A DNA stretch of 64,000 nt from Vanessa cardui (Eukaryota > Arthropoda > Insecta > Lepidoptera > Nymphalidae), in assembly GCF_905220365.1 (NCBI RefSeq), contig NC_061136.1, positions 8,287,702 to 8,351,701 on the forward strand, given 5' to 3'. Under the pieces are notes generated by a model. That model was not told the origin of the DNA, ran no database searches, and was given only the letters and a program-made list of their open reading frames with translations. Of the stretch, positions 1-11,608 are shown piece after piece; positions within the stretch are counted from its first letter, which is position 1; each line of letters opens with the position of its first letter. A program made the position numbers and the translations under genes.

Positions 1-28
1 TCCAAAAGGAGGAGGTTATCAATTCGTC

Positions 29-67
<39 letters not shown>

Positions 68-345
68 GTTACCTCATAACTTTTCACTGGGTGGACCGAT
101 TTTGATAATTTTTTTTTTGTTTGAAAGGTAGTGCTCCCCGTGGGGTCCCATTTTTTTATTTTTTTTTCCGATGATAGTATCCATGTGAAAACGAAGTCTT
201 AAATTTGCATTATGTATATGCGCGACAAATAGGTGAATAACTGAAAATCACGTTAACCAATTTTGATAATTCTTTTTTTATTATAAAATATATACTTCAA
301 GGGTAATTTGGTGAAAGTTTGGTAAGGTTCTGAGCACAGGATCCA
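1..345 (+). repeat. Interspersed lepidopteran repeat with poly-T tract
   Basis: The window opens inside a repeat whose head (tccaaaaggaggaggttatc) recurs at 34342-34400 and, more diverged, at 16298-16350. A run of about 28 T follows, then a body with an internal gtgctccccgtggggtccc segment. No reading frame is present. The left boundary lies outside the window. The family is common in butterflies by recollection, but its class (SINE, MITE or LINE tail) cannot be decided here. Confidence 0.6.
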
Positions 346-476
346 TGACAAAGTGACGGAACGGAAGGGAACGGAACAATTTCGAATCTTTTATTTATAG
401 GTTATTTGGATATTTGAGTCACTTTCCGTAATGTGGTTATGTTTATGTAATTATCATAGTCGAATATTATAATCAA

Positions 477-740
477 CTAGCTACCCACCCCGGCTTCGCA
501 CGGGTGCAATACTGATACTAAATATACTACAGAATTTGTTTATATACGACATCACATCGCAAACTTCTAAAATTATCAGTGTTTCTTTTTTACTATATTG
601 TTCATGTATTATATACACAAACCTTCCCCTTGAATCACACTATCTTTTAAAAAAAACTGCATCAAAATCCGTTGCGTAGATTTAAAGATATAGGGACAGA
701 GAAAGCGACTTTGTTTTATACTATGTAGTGATGGAACTCC
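477..740 (+). repeat. Dispersed repeat beginning ctagctacccaccccggcttcgc
   Basis: This is a member of a family recognisable by a GC-rich head (cccggcttcgcacgggtgca), a middle with catcaaaatccgttgcgtag, and an end with gacagagaaagcgactttgtt. Related copies lie at about 5145-5400 and, reversed, at 46280-46510. It is non-coding and probably a non-autonomous element. The rest of 740-1080 shows only AT-rich sequence. Confidence 0.6.
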
Positions 741-1080
741 TATACGGCTCGCAGTTAGGGTGCGATATGGGGCAGAATTTCTTACTATCTTTAATCAAAT
801 TTTGTGTATGTGATGTGATGTCATATGATGTACGAAATATAGTTGGTCTTTTTCAAAGTTTTTTTGCTGAGTTCGATTACAGCTCTTTCGAGGGATCCTT
901 GTAGTTCACGCCGCGTGACGTATTAAATCCGCATTTTCGAAAGTCTATTTTTGCTTTATTCGCAAGTTTCCTTTGAAATTGTCCTCGAAGTAGTTTCTGA
1001 CTCATATAAACGGAACGCTTAATCTATCCATATTAAAAAAAAATAGTTAGTCAACATCAGCTTCACTTAAAATCAAAAAA

Positions 1081-1674
1081 TAAATAAAATTTTAACAAAA
1101 AGAAAAACCGACTTCAAACAAAACACTATTTTAAAACAAATGAATATGCACGAAAAAGCAATAAAAATAATTGAGTATTCAACATATTTTTTAGAGTCTT
1201 CCTAAGTTAAATGAAATGAAAAATATTAGACTACTTAAAAGTCGATTAACGATTATATCATGTAGTTATAATTATTGTTATATTTGGAGTCGGTGTCAGC
1301 CAATAAAACCCTGCAGTATATCTATCAAAAAACAATACGAGAATACTTTAACAAATATGTTTTTTACAAATTACCTTTTACACAATAATATACTGGATCA
1401 ATCAAGGGGCTCGTATCGCTTCTTTCTTTTGATTGTTGGGGCAAGGGCACCGTGGCTGACACCGGCTCCAAATATACCAATAACTATAACTACATGATAT
1501 AATCGTTAATCGACTTTTAAGTAGTCTAATATTTTTCATTTCATTTAACTTAGGAAGACTCTAAAAAATATGTTGAATACGCAATTATTTCTATTACTTT
1601 TTCGTGCATATTCATTTGTTTTAAAATAGTGTTTTGTTTGAAGTCGGTTTTTCTTTTTGTTAAAATTTTATTTA
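1081..1674. mobile_element. Foldback MITE with about 220-bp terminal inverted repeats
   Basis: Left arm 1081-1301 and right arm 1453-1674 are reverse complements with only scattered differences. Together they would form a hairpin of roughly 220 bp around a 151-bp centre. The arms carry the accgacttcaaac motif seen in other lepidopteran repeats. A 93-codon frame across the element (1216-1497) is a by-product of the arms and is not a gene. No transposase is encoded, so it is non-autonomous; its superfamily is unknown. Confidence 0.85.
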
Positions 1675-2157
1675 TACAGTAGTACCTTGTAACTATAATA
1701 TGCTTAAAAATATATTTAAACGAATTTAAGCATTTAAATTAAATGCTTGAATGAATAATAAATTTTTTTTTAATAAAAATTAACAGCTTACTAATAATGA
1801 TTAAGCAAACAAATAGTCAATCAAATAGTCTTATTGGTATTTTATATGTTAATTATTTAACAATGTCATAGCTTAAACTAATGCTGTAACTAATGCCTAT
1901 CAACAAAGTATTAAGTATTATATAGCTAAATTCAACTGAAATAATTATATTATTTTTTTTAATTAAGAGAGCAGTCACTTCTATCTTTTATTTTAGAAGT
2001 AAGGATTATAATCACAACCATTTTATAAGCATAGTAGCTAAGTAAGCTTCTACACGTTAGTTGGCCTTGATGTTCATGAATTCTAGTGACATGAAATATT
2101 TTCAAATTCAAAAATGCTCCATTGTGCACTAAACTTTGAAATTATATAAACTACAAT

Positions 2158-2885
2158 AGGAACTGGTATAAGTTCGAGAGGAAGCACGGCACACTGTCGT
2201 ACAGAATGACGCAGGTACTTACTGGACACGGATGCTTCGGTAAGTACCTGCACGGGATAGCGTGGCGGGAGGAGACACCCTCCTGCCACGAGTGTGGTGC
2301 GCCAGTGGATACGGCGTACCACACCCTGTACGAGTGTGCTGCGTGGGGGCCCCAGAGGCACACCCTTGCGGCGACTATGGGCGGAGACCTTTCGCTGCCG
2401 AGCATCATCAACGCCATGCTCGGTAGCGAGATGTGCTGGTCGGAGATGCGCTCCTTCTGCGAAAGTGTCATGTCGCAGAAGGAAGCCGCGGAGCGGGAGC
2501 GGGAAGAGAGTGCCGCCGCTGACTCGCTCCGCAGAAGACGACCGGGGAGGAGGAAAAGGCGCTACGCGCACCTTCTCCCACCGCCTCAATAGGCGCCGCA
2601 GGGACTAGGGGGGTCCCAGTACCCCGGGAATCACCCCTAGGTGTAAGAGGCCCGCATAGGTGGGCCGACCGTCAGGGCGTCACGGTAGCATGCGTAAGCG
2701 ATCCCGTGGCGTCCATCGAAAGACGCAGAAGGTACCGCTGGTTTTTTAGTGGGTAAACCCGGCGTACTTGGGCGCACTCGGCGTCCAGGGCTCCGGGGAG
2801 TCCCACACACCCCCCCACTTTCCATCAAGTGGGGGAAGCGCGTAATGCGTTTTTCCAGAGAGAAAAAAAAAGGAACTGGTATAAG
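2158..2885 (+). mobile_element. 5'-truncated R1-clade LINE with 15-bp target duplication
   Basis: The insertion runs 2173-2870 and is flanked by a perfect 15-bp direct repeat, aggaactggtataag (2158-2172 and 2871-2885). It ends in an A-rich tail (agagagaaaaaaaa). The body is strikingly GC-rich against AT-rich surroundings. It contains the 3' end of ORF2 (2173-2592) and a 3' UTR of about 280 bp. This structure is classic target-primed reverse transcription with 5' truncation. The intact target duplication suggests fairly recent insertion. Confidence 0.9.
2173..2592 (+). pseudogene. C-terminal end of R1-like LINE ORF2 (reverse transcriptase protein)
   Basis: This is an open frame without its own start, entering at the 5' truncation point and ending at a natural stop. 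It encodes LSYRMTQVLTGHG followed by a CCHC-type zinc motif (CHECG, then H and C spaced in DTAYHTLYECAAW). An Arg-rich stretch and HLLPPPQ lie at the C-terminus. This order (R-x-T-Q-x-L-T-G-H-G, zinc knuckle, basic tail) is the end of ORF2 in R1-clade LINEs. The endonuclease and polymerase domains are missing, so it is dead. Overlapping frames on either strand are shadows of it. Confidence 0.88.
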
Positions 2886-3747
2886 CGTGCATTCAAATGT
2901 TTTCTTATATATCTTAAGATTTCAAAAGCGGCAGACATTCTGCGATCACGTTTTAAAAGTCAGATCTTATTCCTTTCGGCTCCTTGCCATGCTGAAAGGA
3001 ACCCTCGATAGAAATAGTGAAGGGTGAAAGAAAGCATTCTGTGGACTGTGATGTACGCATCAAACATAAACAAAAAGTCGTGTTTCTAGAAACTTTATGT
3101 TTATGTTCTACTAATTCTTGCTCAATTTCCAAATGAAAATGTTTTCTTATATATTCCTAATCCTTTTGAGTTAAAATGCAAGATTTTGTTTATTTTGTTT
3201 CGCCTGAGGAACACCAAATACTTTAGCGGCCATTTCATTTTTTTCTGCTTCCATGCAGTTACATGGATTCTTGGCTCCGAGACTGCTGAGTATATTTTCT
3301 TTTGTATTTTCGCGGCATGTCACCTAAACAAATAGTAAGTGTTAATTATCAGCTACTATTTTGGACAAAATGGGATTGTATGAAAAACAAATGCATAAAA
3401 AACGAATACATGATCATAGTTCCATCAAACAACTAATGATTGCAAAAAAATTTAAGCGAAATCACGGAGTTCTGGCATAGTTCATTGATTTTAATAGTAA
3501 TAATTACAAATAACTACAAATAACTTACCAGAATATAGGAGAATACCGTTAGTAAAACAAACTTTAAAGGCGCGAAACAAGTTTGAACTGCTTATTGCGA
3601 CGAGACTGTTAATTTAGTGCTCAACGTAGGATTTTAAACATGCCTAACATGCCTGCCATCAAACGATACAGTCGTAGACACGTAACTAAAACCCGCCAAT
3701 TTATAAAAAAGGTGATTGGTGTTTCTTTTCTGGCTGTGATTCTGATA
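2886..3747. other. Intergenic stretch without a recognisable gene
   Basis: AT-rich sequence continues from the LINE target site to the hAT-like MITE. No exon-like frame, RNA gene or convincing promoter was seen. The minus-strand frames across 3621-3893 straddle the MITE and do not look like protein. Confidence 0.5.
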
Positions 3748-3919
3748 CAGTGGCGGCGTGAGGCGTGAACGGTTTGAGCCACCGCCCACGGCCTCGTGGT
3801 GCAAGGGGCCTCGCGCCCGAAATTTGAAAAAGTACAAAATAATATTGGGAAAAAACAAGGCAAACAAACAAGCAAACGGTATCTTGCCCACATTAAGATT
3901 CGATCTTGCGCCGCTACTG
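3748..3919. mobile_element. hAT-like MITE, 172 bp
   Basis: The element starts cagtggcggcg and ends cgccgctactg, 11-bp inverted ends with one mismatch. It is flanked by ttctgata (3740-3747) and atctgata (3920-3927), an 8-bp duplication with one difference, as expected for hAT transposons. The interior has a GC-rich core (acggcctcgtggtgcaaggg). There is no transposase frame, so it is a non-autonomous copy. Confidence 0.75.
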
Positions 3920-3927
3920 ATCTGATA

Positions 3928-4940
3928 TAATTGCTTTTATGTTAAGATAATTTAACTTTACACAGATTACTAAAATTAGAACAAGCTTTATTTTTCTGAA
4001 CCTGATTTTCTAGGGTAACGATGATTACAATTATATACTAAATATTAGCAAAATATTTACGGGAATATTCAGAAGTGTTGTTTAGTTCTTAATTCCTTAT
4101 TTAGGTAATATCTAAAATCGTTTGAATTTGTCGATAGTTGTAACTGTAGCTTACATTTTTAATTATTTATTATATTGTCGCTGTTTTAAGCAAAAACAGG
4201 AGTTTTACGGTATAGGTGAGTAGCCAACATAATTTTATCGCTGCAAGCTATTTAAGATTTTTTTTTGTTAATTTTCGCCTGAATAAAATAAATAGCATTA
4301 GATAATCTGCTATCGTATGTAATATCGTATCCTATTCTTAAGTTATAAAAAAATGTTCCACCACGGTGACTTTGCAAATTGGACGAGTTATGGACAATTT
4401 GATTTAAAATGATTTGAATAAATCATTCACAGTATAGCACTTATATTAATAATATTGCTAATTATTTTAATAATTAGCTGACGACAGGTCAGCAACAAAA
4501 GCAAGTAGGTACATTAACAAGGTGAATCAAGTTTATTTAGCTCTAACCCCATAGAAAATTACAGTTTTAAAAATATATAAATACAACAATATTATTTACT
4601 GTCCTTATATATTTTTCTTCTAATGTTTTAAAACTTTTTTTTGTAGTCGGTAAACGTGGATTTTTCGGTTCAGAGGCAGATACTGGGCACGAGATCCTCA
4701 TGCTACATAGGGAATCGGTATGGAGGGCCATGGCACCCTGTAAGATAATCATGGTCCAGGAGCAGACGGTGAAGCGGGAATTTTAAAGAGCGGGTACGAC
4801 GAAGTTGTGCTGTAAAATTACCTTAGTTTACTTAGTATTGATAAGACCTTAAATATTTTTTAATATCTTTTTTTTCTTTACGTTAACTAGCGAGGTAGCG
4901 AATAAGTAATAAGGCACCTTATTATACTTTAATGATTTTG
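3928..4940. other. Intergenic AT-rich sequence
   Basis: No gene or clearly bounded repeat is recognised here. A short minus-strand frame at 4567-4752 has no supporting signals. Confidence 0.45.
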
Positions 4941-5023
4941 ATGAGTACTGTTATTTGGCGGTAGAATAACTGGTGAGTGGGTGGTACCTACCCAGACGGG
5001 CTTGTACAAAGCCCTACCACCAA
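4941..5023 (+). repeat. 3' fragment of the 'ggcggacgag…ccctaccaccaag' repeat
   Basis: It matches the last 80 or so bases of a dispersed repeat seen full-length at 15847-16140 and 36521-36803, including ttatttggcggtagaataac and gggcttgtacaaagccctac. Confidence 0.75.
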
Positions 5024-5144
5024 GGAAAATCGCCTAGCTATTGTACCTTTTTAGGTTTTTTTTAATTCGTATAATTTCTAAACACCCAGTTATTAGAAAC
5101 CATAAGTCATAGTATCATATACTTATGTAAAATTATTAATTACT

Positions 5145-5400
5145 TACCACCCGTCCGGTTCGCACGAGTGCAATACTTACTATATATACTGCAGAACATG
5201 CTTATTGTCATTAAACAATACAAACCAAATATTTACGCATTTTAAATGTGCAATATTTTTAAAATATATATTTAAATTCATACTGTAAAGGGCTGTATGG
5301 ATCTATATTATATGCACAATGTTTATAAGGCACTTGATTGGTTAAGGATTAATGTTTTATATAGGGACAGACAGGTAGCGGAAAGCGACTTTGTTTACAT
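5145..5400 (+). repeat. Diverged copy of the 477-740 repeat
   Basis: It shares the head (gtccggttcgcacgagtgca) and the end (gggacagacaggtagcggaaagcgac, partly) with the repeat at 477-740. It is non-coding. AT-rich unassigned sequence follows to 5910. Confidence 0.55.
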
Positions 5401-5916
5401 TTTTAAAATCTTTCCAACATAATAATTGATGATTCTAACACAGTATTATTATAAAAAATAAATTAACTATGGAAAGTATATAATAATATAATAATATAAG
5501 CTCACAAAATCTAATCAATTAATGATTGAATAGGAATTTTAAGACGTTTATCAAAACAAATATCAACTACTATAACAGTCCAAAATATTAATAAAGAAAA
5601 TTAAGTAGTAAAAATGATTATACATATATTATATAAAGTGTAAATTATTTATATATAATGTTTTTACAACATTAGTTCAATATTACGAGTCGGTTTTGTC
5701 CGTTAATAGACTAGATGAAATCTTTAATACTCAAATATGAATTGATTTATTTATTATATAACACCATAAATCTTATTTTATAATACACGAGATTCAATGC
5801 GATTATATAGGTACCTAAATTATCTTAGTAATTACAAACAATCACTTTTTACAACGTTGCGTAAAATATGTATTTCATAGAAATGGTATCAACAATGAAA
5901 TACCTAAAACCTAATA

Positions 5917-5922
5917 TTTATT
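5917..5922 (-). terminator. AATAAA polyadenylation signal of the 6059-6469 gene
   Basis: On the minus strand AATAAA lies about 140 nt after the stop codon of the upstream intronless frame. It is the first such hexamer downstream. Confidence 0.45.
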
Positions 5923-6058
5923 CACTCCACAATATTCACGAAGGCTTTTCGTTATTCTAACGGCCTTTTACTTTTATAGGTATATGCCCATATCTTGCTT
6001 CTTCTCTTTTGAGAAAAAATGATAGGGTCATGAAAGTTTTCCTCTTCCGAATAACATT

Positions 6059-6469
6059 TCACTTTTCGTCGTTATGTAGATAAATTTTTCGCGTAGTTTG
6101 CTTGGGCGTAAAAGGATGATAGGGATGTATACACACAGTTTTTTTAGTAAAAAGAAACAAAGACATCCTTCGAGCTAATCCAACGCCAATATCAATACTT
6201 TTATGCCGTGGGACGTCCATTATTGATATTTCATCTTCTTCACCTTTTAAACAGCTAATCTTCTGTAAACCACGGCGGAGATTTGAAAATTTTGGTCTTA
6301 AAGAAAGTTTAGGAATGCGGAAAAATAATGAGCGCTCTTCTTTGCGTCTATTATTTGTACATTTCCCTTTTTTATGCACTGATAACTCTTTATCACTGAC
6401 TTTAACTGGTTTGACGTAGTCTATTGTTGTTTCGGCTAATGCAATTAAGGCAAGATCTTCAGTAGTCAT
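6059..6469 (-). CDS. Hypothetical basic protein, 136 residues, intronless
   Basis: The function is not recognised. The chosen start is the ATG at 6469 (MTTEDLALIALAETT…), because the frame extending upstream to 6517 contains no earlier ATG. The protein is hydrophilic and strongly basic in its middle (KKGKCTNNRRKEER, RPKFSNLRRGLQK) and has no signal peptide or membrane segment. Gene-like signals surround it: a TATA box (6636-6644), an initiator CACAGT about 30 nt downstream (6611-6616), a 5' leader without introns, and AATAAA at 5917-5922. The leader contains a 17-codon upstream ORF (ATG 6563, stop about 6510). The residue mix looks like real protein, unlike the AT-driven frames nearby. It could still be a chance frame or a retrocopy; homologs in other butterflies would settle it. 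Confidence 0.5.
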   Translation of the reverse strand: MTTEDLALIALAETTIDYVKPVKVSDKELSVHKKGKCTNNRRKEERSLFFRIPKLSLRPKFSNLRRGLQKISCLKGEEDEISIMDVPRHKSIDIGVGLARRMSLFLFTKKTVCIHPYHPFTPKQTTRKIYLHNDEK

Positions 6470-6610
6470 CACTTCAGTGTTATATTCACATCGTAAATGC
6501 GTAATATTTTTACACACTACTGCGATGGGGTATCACTGAAGAGATCCTACTTAACTTTGGCATTGATTGTGTGTGACGTATGCTGACTGATAAGATTATT
6601 AAGATTAGGC

Positions 6611-6644
6611 ACTGTGATTATGTCTATGATTTTTGCTTTTTATA
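6611..6644 (-). promoter_or_regulatory. TATA box plus initiator for the 6059-6469 gene
   Basis: The minus strand reads TATAAAAAG at 6644-6636 and CACAGT at 6616-6611. The spacing puts the initiator A about 30 nt after the first TATA base, which is the canonical insect core promoter geometry. Confidence 0.5.
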
Positions 6645-7680
6645 AATATTATAAAAAATTGATAATTTATTTTATTATTTACATTTGTTTAGTAATATTA
6701 TTTCAACCCTGGTAAGTAAAGCAAGTAAGACTATCCCCGTGAATGTCGAGATTCTCAATGGTGCTTACTTTTGTAAGTTTACAAGAGTCATTATATGATG
6801 ACTGAACTAAATTTTTTTAGAATTTAATAATATGAAAACAGTTTGCTCATTCTTTTAAATTAAAATGTAATAAATGTGGTTTATAACATTACGTTAGCCT
6901 TTGTCTTTGTTTACTGCGGTAAATGATGCGCCTACCTTGTTTTTATATAAAAAAATTTTTATATAAATTGTTTTTATATAAATTTTCGTATATGGTATTA
7001 ATGAAACGCATGAGAACTAAATCGCTTTAGATTCTACTGTTATATCATTTTGATCACCATATAGCATACATTACTAATGTAATAATGTTTTCCCGCGAAC
7101 GAGAAAATCCGTTATCCAATGGACGAAACTTAGAATGAAGTTATTACGGAATATAAATCATAGATAATAAAATTAAGTTAATTTATATCATATTATGAAC
7201 CTACTTTTAAGTAATAATAATTAACAATAAGAAACATTGTGACACAGCAGAGATTTTGTTACGCATTAGGAAATTCCACAAAAATCATGAATGTTTAAGA
7301 GGAAAACCACCTGTTATAAAGTAAACTCCAAAATAATCTCAGACTTAAGTATAGTATCAAGTAAAAATCTTCAAGTATATCAAATACAAAACTTACATGA
7401 TTCGACTTAGAAAAACACTTTCGTAGTAATAGTTATTAGTTGTATTATTTTAAATATTTGTATGAATATGTTTTGATAGCAAGTATGAAAATTAAAGAAT
7501 GTACCTACCTATTCCACCCCTTCTCTTTATGGCGTTTATAATCTTTACAGACTTTTTGGTAGACACACTTTTATATAACGATAGTAATGATACGAGCTAG
7601 GAACATGTCGTTTGAATTGTTTAGAACTAGTTTTAAACATAATTATTTTATATGTATTACTATTTTATATGTTTTACTTC
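6645..7680. other. Intergenic AT-rich sequence
   Basis: No gene, RNA or bounded repeat is recognised between the promoter of the intronless gene and the repeat at 7681. Confidence 0.45.
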
Positions 7681-7806
7681 GTGGTAGGGCTTTGTGCAAG
7701 CCCGTCTGTCTGGGTAGGTACCACCCACTCATCAGTTATTCTACCGCCAAATAACAGTACTCAGTATTGTTGTGTCCCGGTCTGAAGGGTGAGTGAGCCA
7801 GTGTAA
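7681..7806 (-). repeat. Partial copy of the 'ggcggacgag…ccctaccaccaag' repeat, reversed
   Basis: It reads gtggtagggctttgtgcaag … ctaccgccaaataacagtac … gggtgagtgagc, the reverse complement of the 3' half of the 36521-36803 element. Just beyond it, an 11-bp hairpin (aaatggaaggg/cccttccattt, about 7806-7832) marks the boundary. Confidence 0.75.
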
Positions 7807-8370
7807 ATGGAAGGGACGGGCCCTTCCATTTCCTCCCCGTTAACCTGAAATTACAATTCCAGGCAGATAAATGATTTTATAAGTATAAATTACGTGTATG
7901 TTTTTTCGCCATCGAGCTCACTATAATAAAAATAAAATAAAAAATATATAAAACAATAAAAGTTATGAAATTAAAAATCATAGTATAATTTTCGGATCAA
8001 TATTACCTTATCTTACTAATTCTCGCAGTTACACAAACATCAAAGAATAGAATTAGTGTTAGATGTAGTAGAATGGCCCGAACCAACTTAACTATGGCAA
8101 TCTGGTTTGCACTTGTAAGAATGCCAGTGTATAAAAAGGAATGGCAAAGCAGGATTGATAGAGAAACGAACCCGTTTTGAGACTTGCCCGTCGACCTCCT
8201 CGTAGGGTGCCACGGGCCACATATTTTAGAGATATAAAGTTGTTTAATTATTCCTTTAATACCAGTTGTTCAGTGTTATTCAAGTATTGTGTATCTTAAT
8301 ATTACTATATTTTTCATAGTTAGTTTTTAGAAATCTTTATAAGTTTAAGAGGAATAACTTTGTCTGGAAA

Positions 8371-8565
8371 GAGCTGAAATGGTCCAGTGGTTAGAACGCA
8401 TTCATCTTAACCGATGATTTCGGGTTCAAGCCCAGGCAAGCACCCCTATATATATGTGTTTATAATTCATTTCTTGCTCGGCGGTGAAGGAAAACATCGT
8501 GAATTCTGCCACATTTGTATTTCACCAACCCGCAATGGAAAAGCGGGGTGGAATATGTTTTTTTG
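8371..8565 (+). mobile_element. tRNA-derived SINE (Metulj-type), 3'-truncated
   Basis: It carries Pol III box A (ctgaaatggtccagtgg) and box B (gggttcaagccc) in the usual spacing, and then the family body (cggtgaaggaaaacatcgtg, caccaacccgcaatgg, ggtggaatatgtt). It stops before the usual tail. Full-length relatives are at 13305-13611, 32703-32998 and 38767-39049. Confidence 0.85.
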
Positions 8566-11500
8566 TGGAAAATCTTTTTAACTTTATAATAAATATTGAT
8601 GAATTATATGCCTTAAGTATAAAAAAGCTATGAAGCAACAAGACAATATGTATAATTGAACCAAAGAACATATCACAAAGAGTTTTAATTGAACAGAATA
8701 CTTTTGGAGCTGTTGTTCCATAAACGTACGTGAGATTTATACTTTGTAGTATTGTATTGAACTATTTTTGCAGTTGAAAATTACATAAAAAAAATCGAAT
8801 TCTATTGACAATCATATAAAATAACATGATAATTTCAGGTATTAGAATTTCATTTATTTGCTTTATTTAAGCGCCTGCCTGTTTAGGATATTTATAGGTA
8901 CGAAGCATATCTTGCTATAAGTTATTACTATGATTAATAAAAGATTACCATTATTTATTTTTCCATAAAATTCACCCATTAAATAGCTTGTAGTTTAGGA
9001 TTTGGATTAAATCCTTCTTCTCCTGTGTATACATAAATATATATATCAAGTAATGTAACTTTTGTTTTAGAATTAATGTTTATCCTTTAGATTCTTTAAC
9101 AAAATTCGAAAAAAGTTATATCTTACACTAGCTTGTAATCGACGATTTTATAGATATACGAGACGATACATAAGACGAATGTTCACAAAAGTTTTGTGGC
9201 AAAAAATCATTAAAATATAAACAATCAATAGAATAGTTTCCGATGACTGAGCCACTGGGATAACGTAAAAAATCAAATCGGATATGATATAGTAGTATGA
9301 AATATCGCAGATACAGCTGTTGATTGCTTGAATATAATATTGGAGTTGTTAAAAAGTAACAGTGTTTTAGGCTCATTTTTTTCAATTATTTAGAAAGATT
9401 TACATAAATACGCTTTGGAATTAATTTACACTTGTTATATTGAATAATTAAAAATAAACTATTATTAAAACATTTGTTTAAAGCATTTCAATGAGAATTG
9501 CTATTCACATTAATTATGACATAATAAATAATTTACTATAAATACATTTAAAAAAAAATATTATGAATATATTAGGAAGACGGGTAAGACCCTCGCCTGG
9601 TGTTTCCAAAGTGACTATACTGGATTGCTTTGAAACGCACCTGTAGCGTTTTTTTTAAGCATAAATATTCTCATTCCTTAAAGATTTTTCAAGTTTCTGT
9701 CTAAAAATATTTACATAATTAATCGTACAAAATAAATCAACATTCTTTATTTTAAAATCATTAATTGTGTAATTACCTATGTAATTATTAATATACCACT
9801 TTTTTAATTAAATATATTCTGGTAAATCGATTATGCTCCGGTTTAAACCATTACTCATGTTTCAAAGTCGAACCAGAAAAAAACTGGGTTGCATGGTGGA
9901 ACGAAACGATCGTAACGCACGTAACGCCGTCGAATCACGACATTTTCCTGATAGACAATGATTTTCCTGTAAATCAATTCTTACAGTTGATTTCCTTTTA
10001 TTTATTTTGTATTATTTTGCTACGACTGCCGAAATGTACGTAGAATGTAAAATCCAAGTAGAATAAGTTTTGCTAATCTCAGAATTTTCTGTTACTACGC
10101 GTGGTACTAAATCTACGCATCATCAAACAAACGAATTAAAAATGTTTTGTTGTGAACGTTTTTGTTCGAAAATATTTAATGTGTGTTTTTTTTTTAATCA
10201 TAGTCAAACTTTTTATTTTTTATGTATGGATTGCAAACTTTCATGACTTTTAGGAATAAATGCTATTGACCTTACTTGTTGCCCAATACAATTTGGTTCT
10301 TATAACATGTCGTCATCTCTAAATCTATATTGTATTACTGAAAATAATCACGATCTTATCATATAATGTCTTGAATGTATCTTTTTGTTTTAACAGTTTA
10401 TTTATTCGTGATGACATAATTATGTTTTGATATTGAAATAAATTCCATCTCGTTATTTATTTCGTTACAACAGTTCAGATAAAATGACGGATAAGTATGT
10501 ACTTATTTCATAGCTACTTTTGTGAAAATATTTTGCTATTTCGTTGCTACGAAATAAAACGTATAAATAAACGTATAACATATGATCGTATGATATGGGT
10601 ATCTTAAATAATTCAATCGTTAATAATGACATTAATAATCTTTGTTCTAAACTATAGATGACTTATAGACCGTTTAGTAGTTGACATGAAAATAAAAAGA
10701 AACAAAAAACAGTTGCAAAGCGAAAACAAGGTTTCAACCTTGTGCGCACGATCCGTGATCACCTTCGTTTTGTTTATCAAGAACTTGGAGTAAGTATGGC
10801 GTGTTTTGGAACTTGTTTTACACTTAATCCGTAGCACTTTACTGAAAATTTATATATAGATTTTATTTAAGTTGTCACCCTCCTTTTTTCCCTGTGACTC
10901 ATTTATTGATTTAATTGATGCATGGGGAATGAGTAATTTATATTTAGTTATTTCAGTACATTTATAATCGGCTTATATACTATTTGTATTTTCTTACTAA
11001 TAACTTATCGATCTTACGTACATATTTTTCGTATTGAAGTGAATATTATGTACGTAACGAAACAAGGTCGAACGTTAGCATTATACAAACTACGTAGGCA
11101 TCAAGGCAATATGACTGTTCTGTCTTTTTCATTTGTTAATTTTAAGTGAAGCAGTGTAGACTGAGAAAGCGAAATGGCTACAGAGTGCGCAGGAGCGTTC
11201 ACGTTCGCGTCATAGTATATTTACTAGCAGTGTGACAAACCGCATTAATTAGACTGATTCATACTGTTTTCCACTACGTACCAAGTCACCACGCTATCAA
11301 CATATACACGTTTTCTTCATTTTTCGGACCTTAATTTAAAGGTATGGTAGTCATTGATTTATTTTATAAAATCTATATGTTAAAGAAATTATATATTAGA
11401 AAAAATACAATATGAAAAGTTTTGTTTAAATTTATTTATATTTTTAACATCAGAATTAACAAAATATATACAACGTAGTCTTGTCATCGATTCTGAGTAA

Positions 11501-11590
11501 TGCTTTGTTCTATTTATCTCCTTATCACGAGATAACAACGTAGAGCAATGATAAAGCGGTTGACATACCATTCATCCGTTTTTGGACTTT
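8566..11590. other. 3-kb intergenic AT-rich stretch
   Basis: No exon or repeat that I can name was found. A minus-strand open frame at 9128-9385 reads as AT-biased noise with no promoter or polyadenylation support. At 10652-10837 another short frame is equally unsupported. The segment 11155-11340 is less AT-rich and ends in aaaggtatgg, so it could be an upstream non-coding exon of the 11749 gene, but nothing proves this. Confidence 0.4.
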
Positions 11591-11601
11591 AGTGTGGTGT
11601 T

Positions 11602-11608
11602 TATAAAG
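11602..11608 (+). promoter_or_regulatory. Candidate TATA box of the 11749 microprotein gene
   Basis: TATAAAG lies about 147 nt before the ATG, giving a short leader of roughly 117 nt if transcription starts 30 nt downstream. An alternative is an upstream exon joined at the acceptor-like ttcgttttag at 11716-11725. Confidence 0.35.

Noticed and set aside
1216..1497. 93-codon frame inside the foldback
   Set aside because: Runs through both inverted arms; no protein-like features.
2083..2589. Minus-strand 168-codon frame
   Set aside because: Shadow of the GC-rich R1-like ORF2 end on the plus strand.
6470..6517. Extending the 6059-6469 gene upstream to 6517
   Set aside because: The extension begins at a GTG codon and has no ATG; a eukaryotic start there is unlikely.
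8371..8450. tRNA gene
   Set aside because: Has box A and box B but no tRNA cloverleaf or anticodon arm; it is the head of a SINE, as at 32703 and 38767.
9128..9385. 85-codon minus-strand open frame
   Set aside because: Phe/Tyr/Ile/Ser-heavy translation typical of AT-rich noise; no promoter, splice or polyadenylation signals.
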